Assembly: GCF_009827055.1 (NCBI RefSeq) | Contig: NZ_WUMK01000011.1 | Span: forward strand, 124,001 to 188,000 | DNA: 64,000 nucleotides | Direction of reading: 5' to 3' | Origin: Shinella kummerowiae | GTDB taxonomy: Bacteria > Pseudomonadota > Alphaproteobacteria > Rhizobiales > Rhizobiaceae | In this document: in pieces, positions 36,147 through 42,816 of the stretch | Layout of the letters: each line of letters starts with the position of its first letter | Position numbering within the stretch: position 1 is the first letter of the stretch | Notes under the pieces: generated by a model | What the model was told of the DNA's origin: nothing | Seen by the model: only the letters and a program-made list of their open reading frames with translations | Databases searched by the model: none | Translations under genes and position numbers: made by a program

Positions 36147-36473
36147 TGAGGCCGTGATGGGGAGATGCGGCGGGGAGGGAGCGACGAAGGGAAGGGCCGG
36201 GCATGCCGGTCGCCGCACGGATGAGCGCGCGCCCGCGGGCCTACCGAGAGGCGACCCTTACCATCCGGCGTTCGGGCCTCCAACCGCCGGAGGCCCAAGT
36301 TTTTTCCCCGCGCCGGCGGAGCCGGCGCTCCTGGCGGAGCAAAAAACCTGTCCCCGGCGGCCCGGTGCTGCGCTGGGCCGCGGCGCGAGCGCCGCGGTTC
36401 CGGCCAGCCCGCCGGATGCGAAGAGATCGCCGTCAGGCCGCGAGAGGCGCGGCCGCAACCGACGGAGACCATC
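36147..36473 (+). other. GC-rich intergenic region
   Basis: No gene is supported; open frames here are the by-product of extreme GC content. It contains a purine-rich leader-like tract (36158-36195), the terminator at 36274-36305, and GC palindromes around 36308-36335 and 36375-36400. GGAG 6 bases before 36474 serves the DUF2493 gene. Confidence 0.5.
36274..36305 (+). terminator. Rho-independent terminator after the Toprim gene
   Basis: Arms GGGCCTCC (36274-36281) and GGAGGCCC (36289-36296) around a 7-base loop, then AAG and a run of six T (36300-36305). It should end the helicase-Toprim transcript. Confidence 0.85.
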
Positions 36474-37412
36474 ATGAACGTCCAGCTTCCCATCGACGCC
36501 GCCACCGAGCCCCACGCATCGTGCCCGACCGATCGCGTCATCTACGAGATGCAGGTCTACGGCTATCGTCCGTTCCAGGACGAGGCCGACCCGCGTCCGC
36601 TCCCCGAGGAGCCGGTCGTCCAGTCCGCGCTGACCGCGATGTTCGACGCCATGTTCGAGATGTTCGGCGACACGCGCCTGGAACCCGATCTCGAAGACAT
36701 GCTCTGGTCGACCGTCAATCTCTTCCACCGCGCCGGCGAGCGCATCCAGCGCGAGCTGCAGCGCAACGAGGACGCCCAGAGGAACGGGCAGAAGGAGCAG
36801 GACGGCTCGGAGGTCAGAAGCGTCGAGCTCGAACGCCATATCATGGAGGGCATCTCGCTCCTCGAACGCCGCAACGCCTTCGAATTCATGCGCGACTATG
36901 CATCCGACCTCTTCGAGGCGCAAACCGGCTCGACATGGCGGCCGCGCACCGGCTCCAAGGTCAATCACGCCAACATGACCGCGGCGATGATCGACTCCAG
37001 AGACTTCCTCTCTGCCCGCCGCCGCGCCGAGACCGAGGTTCTGATCCCGGCCGGCACCAAGATCGCCTTCGGCGGCGGGTTGGACTATAACGATCACGAC
37101 CGGATCTGGGCCGCACTCGACAAGGCCCTCGCCAAACACCCCGACATGGTGCTGCTGCATGGCGGCTCGCCGAAGGGCGCTGAACGCATCGCGGCATGCT
37201 GGGCCGAAGCCCGCGGCGTGACGCAGATCGCCTTCAGGCCGAATTGGGGCAAGCACGCGAAGGCCGCCCCGTTCCGCCGCAACGACGAGATGCTTTCCGC
37301 GATGCCGGCCGGCGTCATCATCTTCCCAGGTTCCGGCATTACCGAAAACCTTCGCGACAAGGCCCGCCGCTTCGGCATCACCGTCTGGGAGCTGAAAGGA
37401 GACGGCGCGTGA
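36474..37412 (+). CDS. DUF2493 domain protein
   Basis: The 312-residue protein has an N-terminal helical part ('EMQVYGYRPFQDEADPRPLPEEP', a Gln/Glu-rich coil near 95-125) and a C-terminal DUF2493 Rossmann-like domain ('TKIAFGGGLDYNDHDRIWAALDKAL', 'MVLLHGGSPKGAERIAACWA', 'VIIFPGSGITENLRDKAR'). DUF2493 belongs to the SLOG-like group thought to bind nucleotides or NAD-type ligands; the role is unknown. A relic copy of its 3' end lies beyond the following toxin-antitoxin pair (38259-38360). Confidence 0.82.
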   Translation: MNVQLPIDAATEPHASCPTDRVIYEMQVYGYRPFQDEADPRPLPEEPVVQSALTAMFDAMFEMFGDTRLEPDLEDMLWSTVNLFHRAGERIQRELQRNEDAQRNGQKEQDGSEVRSVELERHIMEGISLLERRNAFEFMRDYASDLFEAQTGSTWRPRTGSKVNHANMTAAMIDSRDFLSARRRAETEVLIPAGTKIAFGGGLDYNDHDRIWAALDKALAKHPDMVLLHGGSPKGAERIAACWAEARGVTQIAFRPNWGKHAKAAPFRRNDEMLSAMPAGVIIFPGSGITENLRDKARRFGITVWELKGDGA

Positions 37413-37451
37413 GCGCCTTTTCTATCGCAGGATTTGTCTCCAGCCTTGCAT

Positions 37452-37483
37452 TTCCTAGGAATTGTGTACACATTTCCTAGGAA
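37452..37483. promoter_or_regulatory. Triple-palindrome operator of the Phd/PIN module
   Basis: Two identical palindromes TTCCTAGGAA (37452-37461 and 37474-37483) flank a third, TGTGTACACA (37463-37472). The array ends 13 bases before the antitoxin ATG. Its symmetry suits cooperative binding of Phd-type antitoxin dimers and conditional autoregulation. Confidence 0.75.
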
Positions 37484-37496
37484 ATGGAGCGGCGCA

Positions 37497-37763
37497 ATGG
37501 CTGAACCTCGACACAACACATCCTCCCCCCGCCGTGTCGGCGTGCGGGAGTTTCGCGGCAACCTGACATCCTTTCTGCGGCAGGTCGAGGAAGGGCAGCG
37601 CTTTGTTCTCACGTCCCATCACAAAGTCGTCGCGGAGATCGGACCGCCGTCCTCCGATGTTGCAATCCGCAAGCCGGGCGCCTTGCGCGGCAAAATCAAG
37701 CTTGCCGATGATTTTGACGGTCTGCCTGCTGACGTCCTGAAGGCGATGGAAGACGGAGCGTGA
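37497..37763 (+). CDS. Phd/YefM-family antitoxin
   Basis: The 88-residue antitoxin has an N-terminal DNA-binding part ('RRVGVREFRGNLTSFLRQVEEGQRFVLTSHHKVVAEIGP') typical of the Phd/YefM fold and a C-terminal toxin-binding tail ('LADDFDGLPADVLKAMEDG'). It neutralises the PIN toxin encoded next and should bind the palindromes upstream. ATG 37497 follows GGAGCGGCGCA. The stop overlaps the toxin start as GTGA. Confidence 0.85.
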   Translation: MAEPRHNTSSPRRVGVREFRGNLTSFLRQVEEGQRFVLTSHHKVVAEIGPPSSDVAIRKPGALRGKIKLADDFDGLPADVLKAMEDGA

Positions 37764-38155
37764 GGCTTCTCCTCGATACCCATGCATTGCTGTGGTGGTT
37801 GAATGACGACGACAAGCTGGGGAGCCGTGCACGCGGCTTGATCGGCGATCCCGCGAACGACGTTCTTGTCAGCGCGCTATCCCTATGGGAAATCACCGTG
37901 AAGCTGCGCATCGGCAAGCTCGACGCGGACATCGAGGAGATTCTTGCCATCCTCCCGGATCAAGGGTTTCAACGGGTCGACATCACCGATGCCCATTTGG
38001 TCGCGCTGGCCGGACTGCCGGTTCACCATCGCGATCCGTTCGATCACCTCCTCATGGCGCAGGCGCTCTCCGAGGATGCGCATTTCGTTTCTGAAGATCA
38101 GAACGTGCCCCTCTACGGTGTTCCATTCTTCACCTGCTCGGACCCTGCGACTTGA
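37760..38155 (+). CDS. PIN-domain toxin
   Basis: A 131-residue PIN-domain protein starting at GTG 37760. Catalytic acidic residues are seen in 'LLLDTHALLWWLND', 'SALSLWEITVKLRIGKL', 'HRDPFDHLLMAQAL' and 'FVSEDQNVPLYG'. This subgroup, paired with Phd/YefM-type antitoxins, acts as an RNase toxin. It is translationally coupled to its antitoxin by a 4-base overlap, and the pair appears inserted between the DUF2493 gene and a relic of another DUF2493 allele. Confidence 0.87.
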   Translation: MRLLLDTHALLWWLNDDDKLGSRARGLIGDPANDVLVSALSLWEITVKLRIGKLDADIEEILAILPDQGFQRVDITDAHLVALAGLPVHHRDPFDHLLMAQALSEDAHFVSEDQNVPLYGVPFFTCSDPAT

Positions 38156-38258
38156 CCAGTTCCTTGGCTGCCGCGGGGGATCTCAGCGACCATCCTAGCT
38201 CTTGGGCGAGCCCGATGAGAAGCCCTCCAGATCCGCGGATATAGCAGAGCCGATAGAC

Positions 38259-38360
38259 GTCCTCATCTTCCCGGGCTCCGGCATCACCGAAAACCTGCGC
38301 GACAAGGCCCGCCACTTCGGTCTCACCATCGTCTGGGAACTGAAAGGAGACGGCGCGTAA
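38259..38360 (+). pseudogene. Relic of a second DUF2493 gene (3' end only)
   Basis: The last 33 codons read 'VLIFPGSGITENLRDKARHF' followed by 'GLTIVWELKGDGA' and stop, nearly matching the end of the intact DUF2493 protein ('VIIFPGSGITENLRDKARRF', 'GITVWELKGDGA'). One extra residue and several silent and missense changes show it comes from a divergent allele, not a fresh duplication. There is no upstream coding part. It marks a recombination boundary on the far side of the Phd/PIN module. Confidence 0.75.
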
Positions 38361-38423
38361 ACGCCGTTTTCTTGCAAATCTGGAAAATCTGGATGTTATG
38401 GAGATTGATGAGGGAGCGAGATC

Positions 38424-38684
38424 ATGCGGCACTTTACGACAGGCGATCTCAACAAACAGGTCGGTGACGTCACGGACGCCGCCGCCCGCGAACCCGTGGT
38501 GCTGACGAAGCATAGAAATCCACGCTTCGTTCTCATGAGCTACGAACATTACGAGCGCATGCGCACCGGCGCCGATCTGCGCCAAGCAAATCGTGCATCG
38601 CAGATGCCCGACGAGCACGAAGTATTGCTCGGCTCGGCAATCGACCGGGTGGCGCGCGGCGAAGGCTATGATGATGAACCGTGA
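38424..38684 (+). CDS. Phd/YefM-family antitoxin (partner of broken PemK-like toxin)
   Basis: An 86-residue antitoxin: 'MRHFTTGDLNKQVGDVTDAAAREPVVLTKHRNPRFVLMSYEHYERM' is a classic Phd/YefM DNA-binding domain, and the acidic tail 'HEVLLGSAIDRVARGEGYDDEP' would hold the toxin. The ATG lies 10 bases after GAGGGAGCG. Its 3' end overlaps the start of the toxin relic (ATG codons at 38668-38676), so it is now an orphan antitoxin. Confidence 0.85.
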   Translation: MRHFTTGDLNKQVGDVTDAAAREPVVLTKHRNPRFVLMSYEHYERMRTGADLRQANRASQMPDEHEVLLGSAIDRVARGEGYDDEP

Positions 38685-39081
38685 CTATCCCCGATCAGGG
38701 CATCACCTAACGATAGCTCTGGGCTTGGCCGAACGAGCGCGATGAAATCGAAGGCCGAAAGACCCGCCCGACTTGCGTCGTTGTCGCCGTGCGTGGTGCC
38801 ACTGACGGCCTGCCCCATCTGGCGCTTCTCGCCATTACGACACAGCCGCCGCAGGCCGATCGGATTGCCTGGAGGTTTCCGCAATCGAGTGCCGGCGTGC
38901 CGGTCTCAAGCGATGCTGGATTGTCGTCGAAGAGTACAATTGCAATATCGCAGAGCGATCCTGGTACATTGAGCCCGACGGCAACACGATCGGCCTGTTC
39001 AGCAAGACCTTCAGGATGAGGATCGCGACGGCCTTTGCAGGTGCGCGTCAGTCCGGTCGCCGCGTTTGCAGGCTGGACTGA
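38668..39081 (+). pseudogene. PemK/MazF-like toxin pseudogene with two frameshifts
   Basis: Three stretches in two frames together read like one toxin of the plasmid-maintenance PemK-like type: 'MMMNRDYPRSG' (frame of 38668), then 'LWAWPNERDEIEGRKTRPTC' and 'LALLAITTQPPQADRIA' in the next frame, then 'IECRRAGLKRCWIVVEEYN' and 'ERSWYIEPDGNTIGLFSKTF' back in the first frame, ending at TGA 39079-39081. The first shift is near 38715; the second, near 38868, looks like loss of one C. The toxin should be inactive. Confidence 0.65.
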
Positions 39082-39133
39082 TTTCAACGTCCCGATGGCG
39101 GCGCCTGCCAGCTTCGACAGAAAGCCGGAATCA

Positions 39134-39250
39134 GAAAAGCCTGCCGCGGGAGGAGGTGCGGCAGGCTTTTCAAACTGTGACCGGCGACTGGGAGGAGGAG
39201 TGGATCGCCGGCGCTGTGAGGTTCGCGGGAGGAGGTGCGAACCTCATGGG
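39134..39250 (-). ncRNA. Alpha-r14 (NfeR1/Smr14)-like trans-acting small RNA
   Basis: Read on the minus strand, about 115 nt form three hairpins, each exposing an anti-Shine-Dalgarno CCUCCUCCC loop. Hairpin 1: 39245-39218, 9-10 bp stem (GAGGTTCGC arm). Hairpin 2: 39211-39181, 7 bp stem (CCGGCGA arm) with CTCCTCCTCCC in the loop. Hairpin 3: 39170-39135, 13 bp stem ending in TTTT and followed by CTGATT, a Rho-independent terminator. This matches the rhizobial alpha-r14 family, multicopy RNAs thought to block ribosome-binding sites of many mRNAs. The 5' end was not pinned; promoter sequence should lie just above 39255. Confidence 0.8.
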
Positions 39251-39411
39251 CTCAATATGCCAATCGCTTCCGCCTTGTAGAAGTACCGTTGTGCGCAGGC
39301 CAGCGTTGCACATTGCGCACGTCAATTGCAGCAGTCCGCGCAAGGTCTGCAATGTGGAATACGACAACGGGCGATAAGCGTCTTTATCGGGCATGCGAGG
39401 CGTATTGCGGT

Positions 39412-39442
39412 CTGCGTTACAAATCTGTATATAAGAACGCAG
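39412..39442. promoter_or_regulatory. Inverted-repeat operator of tacAT
   Basis: CTGCGTT (39412-39418) and AACGCAG (39436-39442) form an inverted repeat around a 17-base AT-rich spacer holding a TATATAAG promoter-like box. The site ends 14 bases before the antitoxin ATG and overlaps the probable -10 region, as expected for autorepression by a ribbon-helix-helix antitoxin. Confidence 0.6.
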
Positions 39443-39456
39443 CACAGGAGCGCGCC

Positions 39457-39741
39457 ATGGCCACAATCACCCCCAAGCGGGAGACGCCCGTCTCAATGCG
39501 GTTCCGCGACGATGATCTGAGCATCATCGACCGCGGAGCGGAGCTTGTTGGCCTGTCGCGCACGGAGTTCATGCGCCGTGCAGCGCTTCACGAGGCGCAG
39601 GCTGCGATTCTGAATGAGACCGTCATCCGCATCTCCCCCGATGCCTACGACGCCTTCATGCAGGCCATCTCCGCTCCGACCGCCCTTCCGCCGCCGAAGG
39701 CGGCCGAACGCCTGCGCCGGTCCGCGCCCTGGGAGCGCTGA
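39457..39741 (+). CDS. tacA: DUF1778 antitoxin (TacA-like, ribbon-helix-helix)
   Basis: The 94-residue antitoxin starts at ATG 39457 with CAGGAG upstream. 'TPVSMRFRDDDLSIIDRGAELVGLSRTEFMRRAALHEA' is the ribbon-helix-helix DNA-binding domain of DUF1778/TacA proteins, and the C-terminal 'ISPDAYDAFMQAIS..PPPKAAERLRRSAPW' wraps the acetyltransferase toxin. The toxin gene begins directly after the stop. Confidence 0.88.
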   Translation: MATITPKRETPVSMRFRDDDLSIIDRGAELVGLSRTEFMRRAALHEAQAAILNETVIRISPDAYDAFMQAISAPTALPPPKAAERLRRSAPWER

Positions 39742-40251
39742 TTGGCGCTTTCTGGCATCGAACTCCTCAATGACACGCACCGCGTTGACGCATTCGATTG
39801 CGGCAAGCCGGCGCTCAATGCCTGGCTGACGGGTTTTGCCGCGGCCAATCAGGCGCGCGGCTTCACCCGTGTTCTCGTCGTGCACGACGAGGGGAGCGTG
39901 GTCGGCTATTATGGCCTGGCACCGACCGTCATCCAGCCGAACAGCGCACCACGTGCCATTCGCACCGGGCGACCGCCAGATCCTATTCCGTGCCTTCTCA
40001 TAGGACAGCTCGCCGTCGACCACCGATATGCCGGGCAGGGGATCGGCAGCGGGTTGGTCAAGGATGCACTCCACCGCTGCATCGCCGGCGCTGAAATCGT
40101 CGGCGGCCGTGCCGTCGTCGTCCGCGCGATTGACGCGGAAGCAGAACGGTACTGGCAGGGTTGGGGCTTCCTGGCCTCGAGGGATAATCCGTCTGTACTC
40201 ATGCGCTCCATGCAGGATGTGCGTCTCTGGTTGGCAGACACCGCGCACTAG
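39742..40251 (+). CDS. tacT: GNAT toxin (TacT-like tRNA acetyltransferase)
   Basis: A 169-residue GNAT acetyltransferase toxin. It shows the acetyl-CoA-binding 'QLAVDHRYAGQGIGSGLVKDAL', the opening 'FDCGKPALNAWLTGFAAANQARGFTRVLV' usual for TacT/AtaT relatives, and the catalytic-region Tyr in 'EAERYWQGWGF'. Such toxins acetylate charged tRNA and stop translation unless bound by the DUF1778 antitoxin. It starts at TTG 39742 immediately after the antitoxin stop, implying translational coupling that keeps toxin level low. Confidence 0.87.
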   Translation: MALSGIELLNDTHRVDAFDCGKPALNAWLTGFAAANQARGFTRVLVVHDEGSVVGYYGLAPTVIQPNSAPRAIRTGRPPDPIPCLLIGQLAVDHRYAGQGIGSGLVKDALHRCIAGAEIVGGRAVVVRAIDAEAERYWQGWGFLASRDNPSVLMRSMQDVRLWLADTAH

Positions 40252-40794
40252 GCCCCCGTCAGGTTTCCGTCGTTATCGTTGCAGCTGGGTGCGCCGACCG
40301 CAAGGCTGTCGGTACGAAGGGCTGCGTGCCTGATGGCGGGATGCAGTGTGCGAACAATTCGGACGCCGGCTAGCTGGGCGGAGCGGACGCTGCCGACTGA
40401 AGCTTCTGCTACGCATAGCTTGCGAATGCCGGCTTGTCACTCGCTGCGGCCCGGACGCTGCCAGTCGGTATTGTCCCGCCGGGCGATATAGGTGACGACG
40501 AGGAGCGGTGACATTCCGCAGTGTTGGAAACCGGGCGGCCAGGGTGGTTTGACGCCCTTCGGTTGTGCTGAACCATTCCCGTTCTATGTCGCTCGTATAG
40601 ACGGCCGCCTGCTTTTGCGGCCAACCCCTGAAGGGGTAAGACTCGGCGGAAATTTTTTCAAAATTCGATTTCGGTCTTCCCTCCTGGCGGAAAATCGAAT
40701 TTTGCAAAATTTTCTACCGAGCTGACCGCAGCAGGTCGGCCGTCTCTTCGTGCGCCATCGGGAATGGTCCCGAACAACCGAAGGAGACAGCACC
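40252..40794. other. Non-coding stretch between tacT and the DUF736 gene
   Basis: About 540 bases with no supported gene; the frames open here encode Arg/Ser/Pro-rich strings unlike proteins. The right part is AT-rich by local standards and contains the large inverted repeat at 40645-40718. AAGGAG about 10 bases before 40795 belongs to the DUF736 gene. Confidence 0.5.
40645..40718. repeat. 27-base imperfect inverted repeat
   Basis: Left arm 40645-40671 and right arm 40692-40718 are complementary with 4 mismatches in 27 positions; the inner 13 bases (CAAAATTCGATTT and complement) are perfect. The spacer is 20 bases. It lies about 80 bases ahead of the DUF736 start, with AT-rich arms in an otherwise GC-rich region. 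It could be a hairpin leader, a protein-binding site or the remnant of an insertion element. Confidence 0.7.
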
Positions 40795-41118
40795 ATGGCC
40801 ACCACGATCGCAACCCTGACCCAGAAGAACGACGGCATCCTCGAAGGCGTCTTCGCCACCATCCGGGTCAATGCCCCGATCGCCATCGTCCCGAATGCCC
40901 AGAAGTCGAGCGAAGAAGCCCCCGACTTCCGCGTCATCCACCGCAAGACCGGTTTCGAGATCGGCGCCGCGTGGGCCCGCACTGCCCGCCAGACTGGCGA
41001 GGAATATCTCTCCGTCAAACTGGAAGCCCCCGAGATCGGCGTGATCTTCGGAAACCTTGCCCAGGCTCCGGGCGGTGACCCGACGAAGAAGGTCATCCTC
41101 TGGAACAACCCGAACTGA
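40795..41118 (+). CDS. DUF736 family protein
   Basis: The 107-residue protein belongs to DUF736, small proteins found near conjugation genes of alphaproteobacterial plasmids. The start 'MATTIATLTQKNDGILEGVFATIRV' and the end 'GNLAQAPGGDPTKKVILWN' are typical. A role in plasmid biology is inferred only from its constant association with such elements. ATG 40795 follows CGAAGGAGACAGCACC. Confidence 0.85.
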   Translation: MATTIATLTQKNDGILEGVFATIRVNAPIAIVPNAQKSSEEAPDFRVIHRKTGFEIGAAWARTARQTGEEYLSVKLEAPEIGVIFGNLAQAPGGDPTKKVILWNNPN

Positions 41119-41462
41119 ACGATGAGCGAGCGGCCCCGAGCAATCGGGGCCGGCATCGTCGAGCCAGGTACAGCGGCTTTAGCGATAAAGACACGAAAAC
41201 GGGCGTCGCACCCGCATCCCACCTGACGGGTGCCCCACGAGAGGAAGGTCTGTCTGCTCAGACACCCAATCATGCCGTAACGCCCGCGCCGCCTCAAGCA
41301 CTTCGCGGCACCTCCAATTTTCAGCCGCCGCCCTGAAGGGCGCCGTCAGAAAATCGGTTCCTCCGCTCGCCGGCTCCGCCGGTCGCCTGCGGCGATCCTT
41401 GACCCGGCCCGACCCTCACGACCCCGGGCGTCATCTTTCACATCATCAAGGAGATGACGACG
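41119..41462. other. Non-coding region after the DUF736 gene with a strong hairpin
   Basis: No gene is supported. A near-perfect hairpin CGGCCCCGA/TCGGGGCCG (41131-41152, GCAA loop) directly follows the DUF736 stop and may act as a terminator or mRNA-stabilising stem, though no T-run follows. Further GC-rich inverted repeats occur around 41335-41400. AAGGAG at 41447-41452 serves the next small gene. Confidence 0.5.
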
Positions 41463-41612
41463 ATGACCCTCGAAAACCACATCGAACAACTGCGTGCCGA
41501 GCTCCGCAACGCCGACCCGGCCGAACGCGCCCAGATCGAGGCCGAGCTGGAACAGGCCCGCGCCGAACTGGTCGCGCTCATCGCCGCCGAAGACGCCGAG
41601 CCTCCCCACTGA
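41463..41612 (+). CDS. Small coiled-coil protein (49 aa)
   Basis: A 49-residue acidic helix-forming protein: 'MTLENHIEQLRAELRNADPA' then 'ERAQIEAELEQARAELVALI' with regular hydrophobic spacing, suggesting a short coiled coil or dimer. The start has AAGGAG 9-10 bases upstream, and the gene ends inside a Rho-independent terminator, so it is a well-delimited transcription unit. Similar small proteins are common beside DUF736 genes; function unknown. Confidence 0.7.
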   Translation: MTLENHIEQLRAELRNADPAERAQIEAELEQARAELVALIAAEDAEPPH

Positions 41613-41624
41613 GGGAGGCTTTTT
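41599..41624 (+). terminator. Rho-independent terminator overlapping the stop of the 49-aa gene
   Basis: AGCCTCCC (41599-41606) pairs with GGGAGGCT (41613-41620), followed by TTTTT (41620-41624). The stop codon lies in the loop. Confidence 0.88.
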
Positions 41625-41647
41625 GCCTTGCGGGAAGGGGCCGATGC

Positions 41648-41662
41648 GCCGGATCGACCGGC
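41648..41662. repeat. Palindromic 15-mer, copy 1 (GCCGGATCGACCGGC)
   Basis: This palindrome-like 15-mer is repeated exactly at 42208-42222; the two copies flank the WGR gene. In each copy the outer bases extend the dyad (GCGCC/GGCGC here, CGGCC/GGCCG in copy 2). Confidence 0.6.
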
Positions 41663-41717
41663 GCCCCGGCCCGAGTCTGCGCTCCACGCCCGCGTCCCCA
41701 TTCCCAATCCTTGTCGT

Positions 41718-41987
41718 TTATTCCCCACGCGCCGGTGCCTCGATGCGTTTCACCCCGTATCCATGGGCACGCCTCTCCCGCAGCAGGTCGAGAAACAGTG
41801 CGACAGCGTCCTCCTCCCGTTCGAAATGATGCACCATCGTTCGACCTGATGTCCCGATCCTTCCCCAGCGACGAAGGAGACGCGGCGTGCCGAACAGCGT
41901 CGGCTCGATCGCGAGCGTATAGAAGCGGGCCATGTTTCGGTCAGGATCGACCCGCTCGACATAGAGGTGATAGGGCTGGGTGAGCAT
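41718..41987 (-). CDS. Small WGR-domain protein
   Basis: The 89-residue protein is essentially one WGR domain: 'YHLYVERVDPDRNMARFYTLAIEPTLFG' and 'LLRRWGRIGTSGRTMVHHFEREEDAVALFLDLLRERRAHGY' contain the Trp-Gly-Arg signature. WGR domains bind nucleic acid (in PARPs, DNA ends); standalone versions are frequent on rhizobial plasmids with no known role. ATG 41987 is taken as start, but an in-frame ATG at 42059 would add 24 residues and neither has a clear ribosome-binding site. Confidence 0.8.
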   Translation of the reverse strand: MLTQPYHLYVERVDPDRNMARFYTLAIEPTLFGTPRLLRRWGRIGTSGRTMVHHFEREEDAVALFLDLLRERRAHGYGVKRIEAPARGE

Positions 41988-42059
41988 TGTCGGAGAATCG
42001 CTCGTCTCGATTCTGGCGTCCAATGACAGTTTTGAATCAATCTCGATGATCCGATTCAT

Positions 42060-42383
42060 CTCGGTGATGGTTGACGGCTTGGGATAGGGGGTGCTTTGGG
42101 CGAGCCGGCCTGCGGCCGACCGCTCCCTACTCGCGCCGTTCCGGCGCTCCCCGAGCCGGCGTTGCCGTCTCGTCCGTCGGTGACGCTCACTCTCGCGGGG
42201 CGAAACGGCCGGATCGACCGGCCGCCTCGCCGCAAGGGGTTTCCCCTCATGCTCCCCGCCGGATACGCGCCGTCGATCTTCGCTTGCCCCGTCCATTCTC
42301 CGCGGCTAGACTCACTGAAATCCGATAGTAAGCATCGTCCGGCGAACGATGGCGTGAACTTCCACCGTTAGGATGTCGGCGCA
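42060..42383. other. Intergenic region between WGR and membrane-protein genes
   Basis: No gene is supported. It holds promoters for both divergent genes and copy 2 of the palindromic 15-mer. The stretch 42319-42333 (AATCCGATAGTAAGC) resembles 45297-45312 (AACGATAGTAAAATGC) ahead of traA, possibly a shared promoter element. Confidence 0.4.
42208..42222. repeat. Palindromic 15-mer, copy 2 (GCCGGATCGACCGGC)
   Basis: Exact second copy of the sequence at 41648-41662, placed upstream of the WGR gene (its 5' side) and about 160 bases before the divergent membrane-protein gene. Confidence 0.6.
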
Positions 42384-42779
42384 ATGATTGAAGAGCAACC
42401 TATCGTCAAAGCGAACGTACAGGCTACGACATGCAAGCCGCTGGTTCGTCTGCTGCGTTACGTCGTCCGGGTTACGGCTGCGCTGCCAGTCGCGATCGTC
42501 CGCGGAATCGTCTTCTGCGCCTGGTATCTCGCCTATTCCTTCCTTTGCCTGCTGCGGCCGGTCGTCAACGTGATGATGCTCGGCGGTCTCATCATGCCGT
42601 TGGTCGCATTCATCGCCTTCGTCAAACCCGAGGCCGCCAATGGAATGCCCTTCTGGGTTTTCCTCGTCATGGCCGCCGGCTTCGTCGGCTTCGCCAGGGG
42701 CTATTCGAAATTCGTCGACTGGATTACGCCGCCGGGCGAGCCAGACCCGGCCGCGCGCTATCGCCCTCGCGATCGATAA
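42384..42779 (+). CDS. Small membrane protein
   Basis: The 131-residue protein has three to four predicted membrane segments (about 38-58, 66-85 and 88-108: 'AWYLAYSFLCLLRPVVNVMMLGGLIMPLVAFIAF', 'PFWVFLVMAAGFVGFA') and a polar tail ('WITPPGEPDPAARYRPRDR'). I do not recognise a family. It lies next to, and convergent with, traG, so a link with the conjugation apparatus is possible but unproven. Confidence 0.6.
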   Translation: MIEEQPIVKANVQATTCKPLVRLLRYVVRVTAALPVAIVRGIVFCAWYLAYSFLCLLRPVVNVMMLGGLIMPLVAFIAFVKPEAANGMPFWVFLVMAAGFVGFARGYSKFVDWITPPGEPDPAARYRPRDR

Positions 42780-42816
42780 CGCGGGTCCGAACCGGCGCGG
42801 CGATGCATTGTTCCGA

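Noticed and set aside
40273..40707. 144-codon minus-strand frame between tacT and the DUF736 gene
   Set aside because: Translation is an Arg/Ser/Pro/Gln-rich string without domain or start signal, and it runs through the inverted repeat.
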